Shown here: positions 35,775-44,754 of the stretch, piece after piece
Position numbering within the stretch: the first letter of the stretch is position 1
Layout: each line of letters begins with the position of its first letter
Assembly: GCA_963662895.1 (NCBI GenBank)
Contig: OY759982.1
Coordinates: 992,001 to 1,056,000, forward strand
Length of the DNA stretch: 64,000 nucleotides
Direction: 5' to 3'
Source of the DNA: GWE2-42-39 sp963662895
GTDB lineage: Bacteria; Bacteroidota; Bacteroidia; Bacteroidales; Prolixibacteraceae
Program-made: the position numbers and the translations under genes
The notes under the pieces: model-generated
The model's input: only the letters and a program-made list of their open reading frames with translations
What the model was told of the DNA's origin: nothing
Databases searched by the model: none

Positions 35775-35825
35775 GATGAGTAATTTCATATTTTTATTTG
35801 TTTTAATCATGAAAAGTAATAACAT

Positions 35826-36452
35826 TTGGAATTATTTACCTTGGAAAACTTTGAATTATTGACAGAACCTGGCTTAAATATTGAAAAAGCAGTTATCTTG
35901 CAATTCATCTCAGGTAGCGGGAAAGCCTGCGAATTGATCTTTCACAGAACGAAAGGGAAACTGAAGGGATTTCTTAAAAAAGCATTGCCAAAAGATGAAG
36001 ATGTGGAGAGCGTCATGCAGGATGTTTATTTAAAGCTATGGGCCACACGGAAATTTATTCAACCTGATAAAAATTTTGAGACATACCTTTTTACGATAGC
36101 CAGGAATTTAGTGATTGATATAATGCGGAAAAGGTTGCACAAGCAAAAATATATTGAAGATCTTTATCGCCAGTTAAAGGAAAAACAGCGAAACAGTCTG
36201 GATACAAATGCTGTTGTGGAATACTCGGAATTGGAAAAAAAGATTTTTGAACTGATTGATCAGTTGCCGGAAAAAAGAAGAGAGATATTTAAGTTAAACC
36301 GGTTGGAAGGACTTACCTATAAAGAAATTGCTGCCAAATTGAAGATATCGGAAAATACAGTCGATTCACAAATGCGAAAGGCGCTGGCATATTTTCACCT
36401 CGCAATGGAACACTATTTGGGACTTATTATTTGGTGGTATCTTCATCAATAA
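35826..36452 (+). CDS. ECF-type RNA polymerase sigma factor (PUL 2)
   Basis: The 208-residue protein starts at TTG 35826; an ATG start would remove part of region 2. Region 2 is visible as DEDVESVMQDVYLKLWATRK and TYLFTIARNLVIDIMRKRLH. Region 4 is visible as LIDQLPEKRREIFKLNRLEG and LTYKEIAAKLKISENTVDSQ. It pairs with the FecR protein at 36534 (gap 81 nt) and, through it, with the STN-bearing SusC at 37580. When released it would direct transcription of PUL 2. The extra N-terminal 35 residues are unusual for the class and may mean a later true start. Confidence 0.9.
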   Translation: MELFTLENFELLTEPGLNIEKAVILQFISGSGKACELIFHRTKGKLKGFLKKALPKDEDVESVMQDVYLKLWATRKFIQPDKNFETYLFTIARNLVIDIMRKRLHKQKYIEDLYRQLKEKQRNSLDTNAVVEYSELEKKIFELIDQLPEKRREIFKLNRLEGLTYKEIAAKLKISENTVDSQMRKALAYFHLAMEHYLGLIIWWYLHQ

Positions 36453-36533
36453 TCATTTTTTTGAAAAAAAATCATTTTGCAGACACGGAAAAATTGTATT
36501 CAAACGTAAACAGGTTTGTATTTACAATTTTGA

Positions 36534-37499
36534 ATGATGAACAACGTATCCGACAATTTTCTTGAAAAATTTATATCGGGCAAAAGGTTAACCGAACGGG
36601 AATTTACGTTATTGGAAGGTTTACTTGATGATGCGGATCAGAAGCACGAAATTATTCAATGGCTGGAAAAGAAATGGCAATATAGTACGCCAGAGACGGT
36701 TCACTTGCAATTTGAACAGATAAGAAAAAAGATCAGGAGCGAATCTGCAAAACAAAGGTTGAACCGTTTCGTTACCATTTTATCAAAAGCCGCTGCTGTT
36801 TTGTTTATTCCACTTCTTGCCGCTGCTTTTTATTTTTATGGTAATCAAACAGATTCGTCCAAATTACTGACACTTTCCACACAGAAAGGCGAACAGACCA
36901 GTGTTATACTTCCCGATGGTTCGAAAGTCTGGTTAAATGTGGATACCAAATTAAGCTATCCGGTAAACTATGGTGTAAAATCCAGGAAAGTGGAACTGGA
37001 AGGAGAAGCTTTTTTCGAGGTGATGAAAAACAGGGAACTTCCTTTTGAAGTATCCTCAGGTAATATAACCACAAAAGCGCTGGGAACATCTTTTGTGATT
37101 TTTTCCTACCCCGGATCATCTGAAATCAGGTCGTCCCTGATCAATGGTTCTGTTGAAGTTAAATACGGGAAAAGAATTGAAATTTTGAAACCCGGACAAC
37201 AATTCATATTCAATAAAAATAAACCTGGGGTTATTGTTCAGTCATTTGATGAGCATGATGAACTGGCCTGGAAAAATGAGCAGCTAGTGTTCCGCCTGAC
37301 TCCGTTTAACCAGGTTATTGAAGAACTTGAAAAATGGTATAATGTTGGAGTTGAATATAATCCTGCTGCATTCGAATCCGAGACCTTTACCGCGAAGTTT
37401 AAAAGGTATGAAACGCTTGAGCATGTACTTCAGGTTATGGCAAAGGCAGGCGGATTTACATATCGTATAGAAGAAGAAAATGTTAAGATTATGAAATAA
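36534..37499 (+). CDS. FecR-family anti-sigma factor (PUL 2)
   Basis: The 321-residue protein has a membrane segment at about 84-105 (AAAVLFIPLLAAAFYFYG). The periplasmic FecR blocks TSVILPDGSKVWLNVDTKLS and KVELEGEAFFEVMKNRELPF are clear, and the C-terminal DUF4974-like part reads LVFRLTPFNQVIEELEKWYN. It should bind the sigma factor encoded at 35826 and sense the SusC STN domain encoded at 37580. A hairpin in the following 80-nt gap precedes susC. Confidence 0.93.
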   Translation: MMNNVSDNFLEKFISGKRLTEREFTLLEGLLDDADQKHEIIQWLEKKWQYSTPETVHLQFEQIRKKIRSESAKQRLNRFVTILSKAAAVLFIPLLAAAFYFYGNQTDSSKLLTLSTQKGEQTSVILPDGSKVWLNVDTKLSYPVNYGVKSRKVELEGEAFFEVMKNRELPFEVSSGNITTKALGTSFVIFSYPGSSEIRSSLINGSVEVKYGKRIEILKPGQQFIFNKNKPGVIVQSFDEHDELAWKNEQLVFRLTPFNQVIEELEKWYNVGVEYNPAAFESETFTAKFKRYETLEHVLQVMAKAGGFTYRIEEENVKIMK

Positions 37500-37504
37500 A
37501 AAAA

Positions 37505-37535
37505 CGGGCAAAGCTGTTAGCGCCGGCAATGCCCG
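37505..37535 (+). promoter_or_regulatory. Hairpin in the FecR-SusC leader (PUL 2)
   Basis: CGGGCA (37505-37510) pairs with TGCCCG (37530-37535), with a G/C-rich loop and AAAAAT after it. Its position, just after the anti-sigma stop codon and upstream of susC, matches the hairpins at 1231-1303 and 58719-58777. Confidence 0.45.
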
Positions 37536-37579
37536 AAAAATCATATCAATTTTATTAATGTAATAAACAACTCAAATGT

Positions 37580-40500
37580 ATGAAAAAAAAAGATTGTTTA
37601 TGTCGGGGTGGTAAAAATTCCCCGGTATTAAAAATTTTAAGAGTTATGAAATTAACTGCAATCATCTTGTTTTCGACTACAATGTTGGTTTCTGCGGGTT
37701 TATACTCACAGACTACACGGCTAACGTTGAACTTTTCCGACATTTCCTATGGCGATTTGTTTCAGAAGATTGAAGAACAAAGCGAATTCAGTTTTGCGTT
37801 TACCGGTTCAAATTTCGATTCGGCTCAGAAGATCGAGATCAATGTTACCCAGGGAACGGTAGAGGAAATTTTAAATGAAGTATTACCGGACAATGTTACC
37901 TATGAAATTATCAACAGGTATGTGGTTATCCGTAATGCTGATGAGAAAAATGCAACTGAAAGTCAGCAGACAAAAACAATCTCCGGTAAAGTGACCGATT
38001 CTTCCAGTGCACCGTTGCCCGGCGTTACAGTGGTGGTCAAAGGAACTACTATTGGGATTATTACCGATGTCGATGGTTACTATTCCCTTGCGAACGTGTC
38101 TTCGGATGCAATACTGGTATTTTCGTTTGTGGGGATGAAAACGCAGGAAATTCCTTTAGACGGGAAAACAGTCGTTGATGCGGTAATGACAGAAGATGCA
38201 ATAGGTATAGAAGAAGTGGTTGCCATTGGATACGGTACAGCCAAGAAAGCAACAGTAACAGGTTCGATAACAACAGTGAAAGGAGAGCAATTGGAGACAT
38301 CTCCATCTATAAATTTTTCAAATAGTCTGGCAGGACGATTGCCTGGGCTGATAGCAATAAATTCATCTGGAGAACCTGGTGATGACGGGGCAACATTAAG
38401 GATCAGGGGATTAAATACCTTAAATGACAATTCACCTCTAATTGTTGTAGACGGAATACCGAACCGTGATTTAGAAAGGTTGAACAGCTCAGATATTGAG
38501 AGTATTACTGTTTTAAAGGATGCTTCAGCCGCTATCTATGGTTCTCAGGCAGCCAATGGTGTTATACTGATCACAACGAAACGAGGTGAAATCGGAAAAC
38601 CGAGAATTACAGCTACTGTTACCCAGGGATGGAGTACACCTACAGTAATCCCGGAAATGGCAGATGCAGCAACCTATGCAGAGGTAGTAAACCAAATTAA
38701 CGGTTACGATGGTTCTGATCCAACATACTCAGATGAAGATATTCAATTGTTTAAAAATGGTTCAGATCCATGGGGACATCCGGATACAGATTGGTTCGAC
38801 GATGTTTATAAAAATTATTCTTCTCAAAATAATGTGAATATGTCTATATCCGGCGGAACCGAGAATGTGAAATATTTTATTTCTCTGGGATATAAATATC
38901 AGGATGGGAATTACCATAATAGTGGAACTAATTATAACCAGTATGATTTTAGAAGTAATATTGACGGAAAGGTGTCAGACCATATTCGTGTCAGTTTTGA
39001 TGTATTCGGGAGGCAGGAAGAAAGACTCTATCCTACAAAAAGTGCAGGAACTATATTTAATTCAACCCTTCGAAGTTATCCGACTATGCCTGCATACTGG
39101 CCAAACGGCTTGCCCGGACCGGATATTGAGAGAGGAGAGAACCCTGTTGTTATGGCTACCGATGCAACCGGTTACGACAAAGATAAGCGGTATATTTTCG
39201 GAAGTAAATTGAACCTTAATGTTGATATTCCCTGGATAAAAGGTTTGTCTGTTTCAGCAAATGCATCTGTCGATAAAAATATTTTAAACGATAAATTGTG
39301 GTGTACCCCATGGACGCTTTACACCTGGGATGGCTTATCTTATGATGAAAACGGCGAGCCTGAATTAGTGGGAGGATCAAGAGGCTATTCCGAACCACGG
39401 CTTACTCAAACCATGGAGGACGAACAACAAATTATGCTTAATGTGCTGGTAAACTATGAACACACGATAGCAGATAAGCATAATATCGGAATTTTAGTCG
39501 GTTCCGAAAGAATTACCGGTAACGAAATGACTTTTTGGGCATATCGAAGATATTACATCAGCGATGAAGTTCAGGAACTTTACGTAGGTGGTGAAGATGA
39601 AAAAGATAACTCAGGTTCGTCTGACGAAAGTGCTCGGTTGAACTATTTTGGTAGAGTGAACTATAATTTTTCTCAGAAATATATGGCTGAATTTGTCTGG
39701 AGATACGATGGTTCGTACATCTTTCCTACTGACAGCCGGTTTGGCTTTTTCCCCGGTTTCTCTTTGGGGTGGAGAATATCAGAAGAAAAGTTCTGGAAAA
39801 ACAATATCCCGTACATCAATTATTTTAAAATACGTGGAGCGTGGGGACAAACAGGTAATGACAGGGTTGGAGGATACCAATACCTTTCCAGCTATGAATT
39901 TGATACAAATTATATATTTAATACGGATACAGAAGTGAAGACATTAAGCGAATCGGTTGTTGCAAACCCAGATATTACCTGGGAGGTTGCAGACCAGAGT
40001 AATATTGGGTTTGATGCTATGCTTTTTAATGACAGGCTTAGCCTGACATTTGATTATTTTCATAATCTTCGGAAGAATATCCTGTGTTACAGAAATGCTT
40101 CTGTTCCAGCATCAACCGGGCTGGAACTCCCACAGGAAAATATAGGTAAAGTAGCAAATAACGGGTTCGAGTTTGTAATCGGATATAACAACAAGATCGG
40201 GGAAGTTGGCTATCATATATCAGTCAATGGAGCTCATCAGAAGAATAAAATTAAGTTTTGGGACGAAACACCAGGAGCACCTGATTACCAAAAGTCCACA
40301 GGACGACCAATAAATGCCAGGTTGTTGTATCATGCAATAGGAATATTTGCAGATCAGGCTGCCGTAGATGCATATCCGCATTGGGATGGAGCACAACCGG
40401 GAGATATTATTTTTGAAGATGTTAGCGGTGATGGAGAAATTGATGGGGATGACAAGGTGAGATATGATAAAACCGAAATGCCGACTTTTACCGGTGGTCT

Positions 40501-40948
40501 AAACATCGATTTAGCGTACAAAAACTTTTATGCCAATATATTTTTTCAGGGGGCTGCAGGGGCAGTTATAACCCATACTACTGAGTCAGGTTTGTTTGGA
40601 AATTTCCGTGCTGATGATGTTATTGGCCGCTGGACTTCCGACAACCCCAATGCATCTAAACCCAGACCATGGAATAGCAGTGACCAATATTGGTATACAG
40701 ATGGTGGTAATAATACTTATTTCAATATGGATAATGATTATATAAGATTGAAAAATCTGGAAATAGGATATAATATGCCCAGCAGATTTAATGATAAATT
40801 AAAGATTGATGGGCTGAAGTTTTTTTTCAATGGTGCCAATTTATTTACAATTACAAAAATGAAAGACTTTGATCCTGAGGCCAGTAGTGGTCATTCTTAT
40901 TATCCGCTTGTCAAGGTTTATAATTTTGGAATTACTTTAACTCTATAA
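37580..40948 (+). CDS. SusC/RagA-family TonB-dependent transporter with STN domain (PUL 2)
   Basis: The 1122-residue protein has a signal region ending near residue 47 (VSAGLYSQ), an STN domain (about 52-118, ISYGDLFQKIEEQSEFSFAF), a CarboxypepD_reg-like domain (about 135-210, SGKVTDSSSAPLPGVTVVVK), the signature IGIEEVVAIGYGT, a plug and the barrel. It takes up the PUL 2 oligosaccharide. The nucleotide sequence of its carboxypeptidase-like domain is locally almost identical to that of the third SusC (a 23-nt identical run at 38054-38076 and 59288-59310), although the flanking domains differ widely. Confidence 0.96.
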   Translation: MKKKDCLCRGGKNSPVLKILRVMKLTAIILFSTTMLVSAGLYSQTTRLTLNFSDISYGDLFQKIEEQSEFSFAFTGSNFDSAQKIEINVTQGTVEEILNEVLPDNVTYEIINRYVVIRNADEKNATESQQTKTISGKVTDSSSAPLPGVTVVVKGTTIGIITDVDGYYSLANVSSDAILVFSFVGMKTQEIPLDGKTVVDAVMTEDAIGIEEVVAIGYGTAKKATVTGSITTVKGEQLETSPSINFSNSLAGRLPGLIAINSSGEPGDDGATLRIRGLNTLNDNSPLIVVDGIPNRDLERLNSSDIESITVLKDASAAIYGSQAANGVILITTKRGEIGKPRITATVTQGWSTPTVIPEMADAATYAEVVNQINGYDGSDPTYSDEDIQLFKNGSDPWGHPDTDWFDDVYKNYSSQNNVNMSISGGTENVKYFISLGYKYQDGNYHNSGTNYNQYDFRSNIDGKVSDHIRVSFDVFGRQEERLYPTKSAGTIFNSTLRSYPTMPAYWPNGLPGPDIERGENPVVMATDATGYDKDKRYIFGSKLNLNVDIPWIKGLSVSANASVDKNILNDKLWCTPWTLYTWDGLSYDENGEPELVGGSRGYSEPRLTQTMEDEQQIMLNVLVNYEHTIADKHNIGILVGSERITGNEMTFWAYRRYYISDEVQELYVGGEDEKDNSGSSDESARLNYFGRVNYNFSQKYMAEFVWRYDGSYIFPTDSRFGFFPGFSLGWRISEEKFWKNNIPYINYFKIRGAWGQTGNDRVGGYQYLSSYEFDTNYIFNTDTEVKTLSESVVANPDITWEVADQSNIGFDAMLFNDRLSLTFDYFHNLRKNILCYRNASVPASTGLELPQENIGKVANNGFEFVIGYNNKIGEVGYHISVNGAHQKNKIKFWDETPGAPDYQKSTGRPINARLLYHAIGIFADQAAVDAYPHWDGAQPGDIIFEDVSGDGEIDGDDKVRYDKTEMPTFTGGLNIDLAYKNFYANIFFQGAAGAVITHTTESGLFGNFRADDVIGRWTSDNPNASKPRPWNSSDQYWYTDGGNNTYFNMDNDYIRLKNLEIGYNMPSRFNDKLKIDGLKFFFNGANLFTITKMKDFDPEASSGHSYYPLVKVYNFGITLTL

Positions 40949-40958
40949 AAGAAAAGTG

Positions 40959-42755
40959 ATGAATAAGGTTTATAACATATTTTATACATTACTGATTGTT
41001 GGCTTGATTTCAACATCATGTAATACCGATTTTTTGGATACCACTCCTTCTGATAAATTGTCCGAATTAAGTGTTTTTGGAGATCCTAATTTGACAGAAA
41101 CATACGTCAATGGCATTTATACAGATATACAACATCCTTTTGCAGGTAGAAAGGTTGTTATGAAAGCAGAATTCGTCGATGAAGCTCATGACATGTGGTA
41201 TAATTTTTACGAGTTTAACAATTGCATGATGACTTCAGATGACGATGCAAATTGGCTGTATGAAGACTGGGACTACAATTACTCCAATATAAGAAAGTGT
41301 AATTTATTCTTTAAAAATTTTGATGAAGACGTTTTTGAAAGTGAAGAAGTTGGTGGGGTGTCGTGGTCTGATCGGTTAAAGGGAGAGGCTCATTTTTTGC
41401 GCGCTTTTTTTTATCATCAATTGGTTAGTTTATATGGAGGAGTTCCTATTATAACGAAGATTTATGATTTGAATGACGATTTTAAGGTTGCGCGGAATAC
41501 TTATGAAGAGTGTATTGATTTTATTGTGGCAGAATGTGACTCTGCAGCTAGTTTCTTGCCTGTTGAAAATACAGATGATAACGTAGGCCGTGCAACAAAG
41601 GGAGCTGCATTAGCCTTGAAATCGGAAGTATTGTTATATGCTGCCAGTGAATTACATAATAACAATACCGTATTTTCAGGTTATTCAAATCCTGAATATT
41701 TAGGTTATGTAAGTGGAAATGCGCAGGATCGTTGGAGAGAAGCTAAGGATGCAGCAAAAGCCGTGATAGATCTTGGTACTTATGACCTTTATACAGGAAC
41801 AAGCGATTCTTTGGCTCAGAATTATAATAACCTTTTTATTGCATCGGAAACAACGGAAGATATTTTTGTCAGGTATTTTTTGGAGAAAAGTGGAAGAAGT
41901 GGAAATGGCTTGCCGCTTGGAAACGGAACCAATGGATATCACTGTTACGGACAAAATACCCCGACCGGTAATATTGTAGATGCTTATGAAATGGCTGATG
42001 GTACAAGATTCGATTGGAATAACCCTGAATGTGCTGCCGAACCCTATAAAAACCGGGATCCGCGATTCTATGCTTCAGTCCTATATGAAGGAGTAAATTA
42101 TAAAGAACGGCCGGAAGATGTACAGGCATATGACCCGGTGGGAATTATTCAGGTGGGAACATGGGAAACATGGAACGCTACAACAAACGAAATGGAAGAA
42201 GTATATGGCCTGGATAGCCGGAATAGTGTAATTGAACCATATAACGGGGGATATACCGGATATTATCTTCGGAAATTTGTCGATCCGTCAGTTGATGGAC
42301 AATATACGAAAGGGCAGTCTGTTCCGTGGCGTTACCTCAGATATACCGAAATATTGCTGAACTATGCCGAAGCATGTATCGAATTGGGCGAAGATGCCGA
42401 AGCCCGTACCTATATTAATAAGATCAGGGAAAGAGTTGGAATGCCTGATATTAATGAATCAGGAGATGAACTTCGGGAACTTTTCCGGAATGAGAGGAGA
42501 GTTGAATTGGCTTTCGAAGATAAACGTTTCTATGACGTACGGCGTTGGGCAACAGGGAGTGATGGTTACCAGGATGCAACGGGGGTAGATGTGAGATATG
42601 AATTGGACTATTCTACTCATACGACTGCAACGGTTCCAGCTATCACGCCTATAACAGTTCAATCCAGATCATGGAATGATAAAGCTTATTTCTTTCCTAT
42701 AAGCAGGGATGAAATAAATAGAAATAGTTTGTTGGTTCAAAACCCGGGTTATTAA
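40959..42755 (+). CDS. SusD/RagB-family surface glycan-binding lipoprotein (PUL 2)
   Basis: Using the ATG at 40959 (a GTG lies one codon earlier), the protein has 598 residues. The lipobox is LISTSCNTDF, followed by the SusD opening DFLDTTPSDKLSE. Helical pairs of the TPR type (GEAHFLRAFFYHQLVSLYGG) and the C-terminal SusD domain (YTEILLNYAEACIELGEDAE, NERRVELAFEDKRFYDVRRW) are present. It begins 10 nt after SusC. A strong hairpin follows its stop codon and may set the level of downstream genes. Confidence 0.96.
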   Translation: MNKVYNIFYTLLIVGLISTSCNTDFLDTTPSDKLSELSVFGDPNLTETYVNGIYTDIQHPFAGRKVVMKAEFVDEAHDMWYNFYEFNNCMMTSDDDANWLYEDWDYNYSNIRKCNLFFKNFDEDVFESEEVGGVSWSDRLKGEAHFLRAFFYHQLVSLYGGVPIITKIYDLNDDFKVARNTYEECIDFIVAECDSAASFLPVENTDDNVGRATKGAALALKSEVLLYAASELHNNNTVFSGYSNPEYLGYVSGNAQDRWREAKDAAKAVIDLGTYDLYTGTSDSLAQNYNNLFIASETTEDIFVRYFLEKSGRSGNGLPLGNGTNGYHCYGQNTPTGNIVDAYEMADGTRFDWNNPECAAEPYKNRDPRFYASVLYEGVNYKERPEDVQAYDPVGIIQVGTWETWNATTNEMEEVYGLDSRNSVIEPYNGGYTGYYLRKFVDPSVDGQYTKGQSVPWRYLRYTEILLNYAEACIELGEDAEARTYINKIRERVGMPDINESGDELRELFRNERRVELAFEDKRFYDVRRWATGSDGYQDATGVDVRYELDYSTHTTATVPAITPITVQSRSWNDKAYFFPISRDEINRNSLLVQNPGY

Positions 42756-42770
42756 CTTTTAAAATACTCA

Positions 42771-42810
42771 GAGGAATAAGGTACCCGCAACGTCGGGTAT
42801 CTTACTCCTC
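42771..42810 (+). promoter_or_regulatory. Strong RNA hairpin after SusD (attenuator or terminator, PUL 2)
   Basis: GAGGAATAAGGTACCCG (42771-42787) pairs with CGGGTATCTTACTCCTC (42794-42810) over 17 positions, the only exceptions being G-U pairs, with a 6-nt loop. A weak T-run (GAATTTTTGG) follows. Partial read-through here would lower expression of the downstream secreted proteins relative to SusCD. Confidence 0.6.
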
Positions 42811-42925
42811 TCCGAATTTTTGGGGAAACAATTGCATGAATATCATGTAGAGAAATAGTTCCCAATGTTCTTTATTTGATGAAAAATTGCAGATTGCTTT
42901 AAAATGTACTTTAAATTCTAATTTT

Positions 42926-44629
42926 ATGATTTATACCTTGTCGCAATTATTGCCTTTTGCTAATGTGAAACAGAAGACAAAGACTGTAATCATTCTTATT
43001 CTTTTTTTTCTCTTTATTTTTCAATATCCAGGCAAAATATTAGCTCAGTCAGATGCAAAAGCTTATGTAATCGATGAAAAATTATTATATCATCAAATTC
43101 ACCTGAGTACTGCCGATCATACTATTTTGCCGTGGTATTCCGAAAATTTAGCAGAATCGTACGATTTTGTAATCAATAAAGTTTGGGAGTTCTGGAATAA
43201 TATCAGAATTGACAAAAACGGGCTCCCTTATTATATGAACCATCAGGTTTGGCGTGAAGAAATAAATGATCCCAGGGGAATTGGTGGCGACCAGCTTTCA
43301 ATGGCTCTTTCTTCCTGGCATTTGCTTTACGGATACTCGGGAAATAAAAGCATAAAGGAGAATATGTGTTTTCTGGCAGATTATTACCTGTCCCATTCAC
43401 TTTCTCCTGCCGATGCAGTCTGGCCAAATATTCCATATCCGTATAATACTTTGATATACTCGGGGATATATGATGGGGATATGATATTGGGTAAAGGGTT
43501 TACACAACCTGATAAAGCCGGTTCGTTCGGGCTGGAATTAGTGAACCTTTATAAAATGGATCATCCCGCATGTACAGACAATTGTTATCTGGAAGCTGCT
43601 GTAGATATCGCAAATACGTTATCAAAGCATATAAAAGAAGGTGATGAGAATAACTCGCCTTTACCTTTTAAAGTGAATGCCGTAACCGGAGAGATTGGTA
43701 GGCTAATAGGAAATCAGGATAAAGGGGAAAAAGATCAGCTAAGTAGTTATACTACTAACTGGTCATCAACGATGGAACTTTTTTTGAATTTGATTGAATT
43801 AAATAAAGGAGAAGTTGAAAGGTATCATCAGTCTTTTGATATGTTGTTGGCTTGGATGAAAGAATATCCTCTAAAAAATAATAAATGGGGACCATTTTTT
43901 GAAGATGTCGCGGGCTGGAGTGATACCCAGATTAATGCAATTACATTTGCCCGGTTTATGATGAACTATCCGGAATATTTCCCATTATGGAAAAACGAAG
44001 TAAAAGGAATATTTAATTGGGTTTACGATAAACTTGGTAACAAAGATTGGAGAAAATACGGTGTTGTTGTAGTGAATGAACAAACTTCATATTTGAAGCC
44101 GGGAAACAGTCACACCTCACGACAGGCTTCATCTGAATTGCAATATGCCTTTCTTACTGGAGATTCGTCTTTTGTTGTGAATGCTGTCCGTCAGCTTAAT
44201 TGGGCAACCTATATGGTTGATGTTGATGGCAAGAATATTTATCCCGGTAGTACGAATTGGTTAACAGATGGCTATGGCGACTACGTGCGTCACTTCCTAA
44301 GGGCAATGGCATACAAGCCTGATCTTGCCCTATCTTGTGAGAACCATCTTCTATCAACCACTTCTGTCATCCAAAATATTGAATATGCACCGGACATTCC
44401 AGATCAGTATCAAAAAGAAATACTTGTAAACTATTCCGTGTTTGACGAGGATGCAACTGAAGTATTCCGCATGTCGGACAAACCATCTAAAGTGATAATT
44501 GGGGCCAAAGAAGTTTCCCTGTCGGATGTGGACGGTAATGATTTATGCCGCTGGCAGGAACTGGGTTCCAGAGGAGGTGTTTTGGTTATCAGGCATACAA
44601 CAGGGAAACATATCATTATTACAAAATAA
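42926..44629 (+). CDS. Secreted protein of an unrecognised family with ILPWY motif, (alpha/alpha)-barrel-like (copy 1)
   Basis: From the ATG at 42926 the protein has 567 residues with a signal (VIILILFFLFIFQYPGKILA); a TTG at 42887 is a less likely start. After the signal comes HTILPWYSENLAESYDFVIN, shared with the gene at 44755 and the relic at 47465. The body alternates helices with aromatic loops (GPFFEDVAGWSDTQINAITF, SHTSRQASSELQYAFLTGDS, WLTDGYGDYVRHFLRAMAYK) in the manner of helical-toroid enzymes, and a small beta domain ends it (from about 490). I cannot name the family. It follows SusD of PUL 2, so it may act on the imported glycan as a lyase, epimerase or hydrolase. Confidence 0.6.
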   Translation: MIYTLSQLLPFANVKQKTKTVIILILFFLFIFQYPGKILAQSDAKAYVIDEKLLYHQIHLSTADHTILPWYSENLAESYDFVINKVWEFWNNIRIDKNGLPYYMNHQVWREEINDPRGIGGDQLSMALSSWHLLYGYSGNKSIKENMCFLADYYLSHSLSPADAVWPNIPYPYNTLIYSGIYDGDMILGKGFTQPDKAGSFGLELVNLYKMDHPACTDNCYLEAAVDIANTLSKHIKEGDENNSPLPFKVNAVTGEIGRLIGNQDKGEKDQLSSYTTNWSSTMELFLNLIELNKGEVERYHQSFDMLLAWMKEYPLKNNKWGPFFEDVAGWSDTQINAITFARFMMNYPEYFPLWKNEVKGIFNWVYDKLGNKDWRKYGVVVVNEQTSYLKPGNSHTSRQASSELQYAFLTGDSSFVVNAVRQLNWATYMVDVDGKNIYPGSTNWLTDGYGDYVRHFLRAMAYKPDLALSCENHLLSTTSVIQNIEYAPDIPDQYQKEILVNYSVFDEDATEVFRMSDKPSKVIIGAKEVSLSDVDGNDLCRWQELGSRGGVLVIRHTTGKHIIITK

Positions 44630-44754
44630 TGGATTTTTATCTATAACATTATAAGAACAGGCATGGTTGGTAATTGTGAAAGAACGGGTGGCTATCCTTA
44701 TTGGGATTCTTAAATTTTATTGGAGATGCATAAACCCTTGAAAATTTTAAACAG

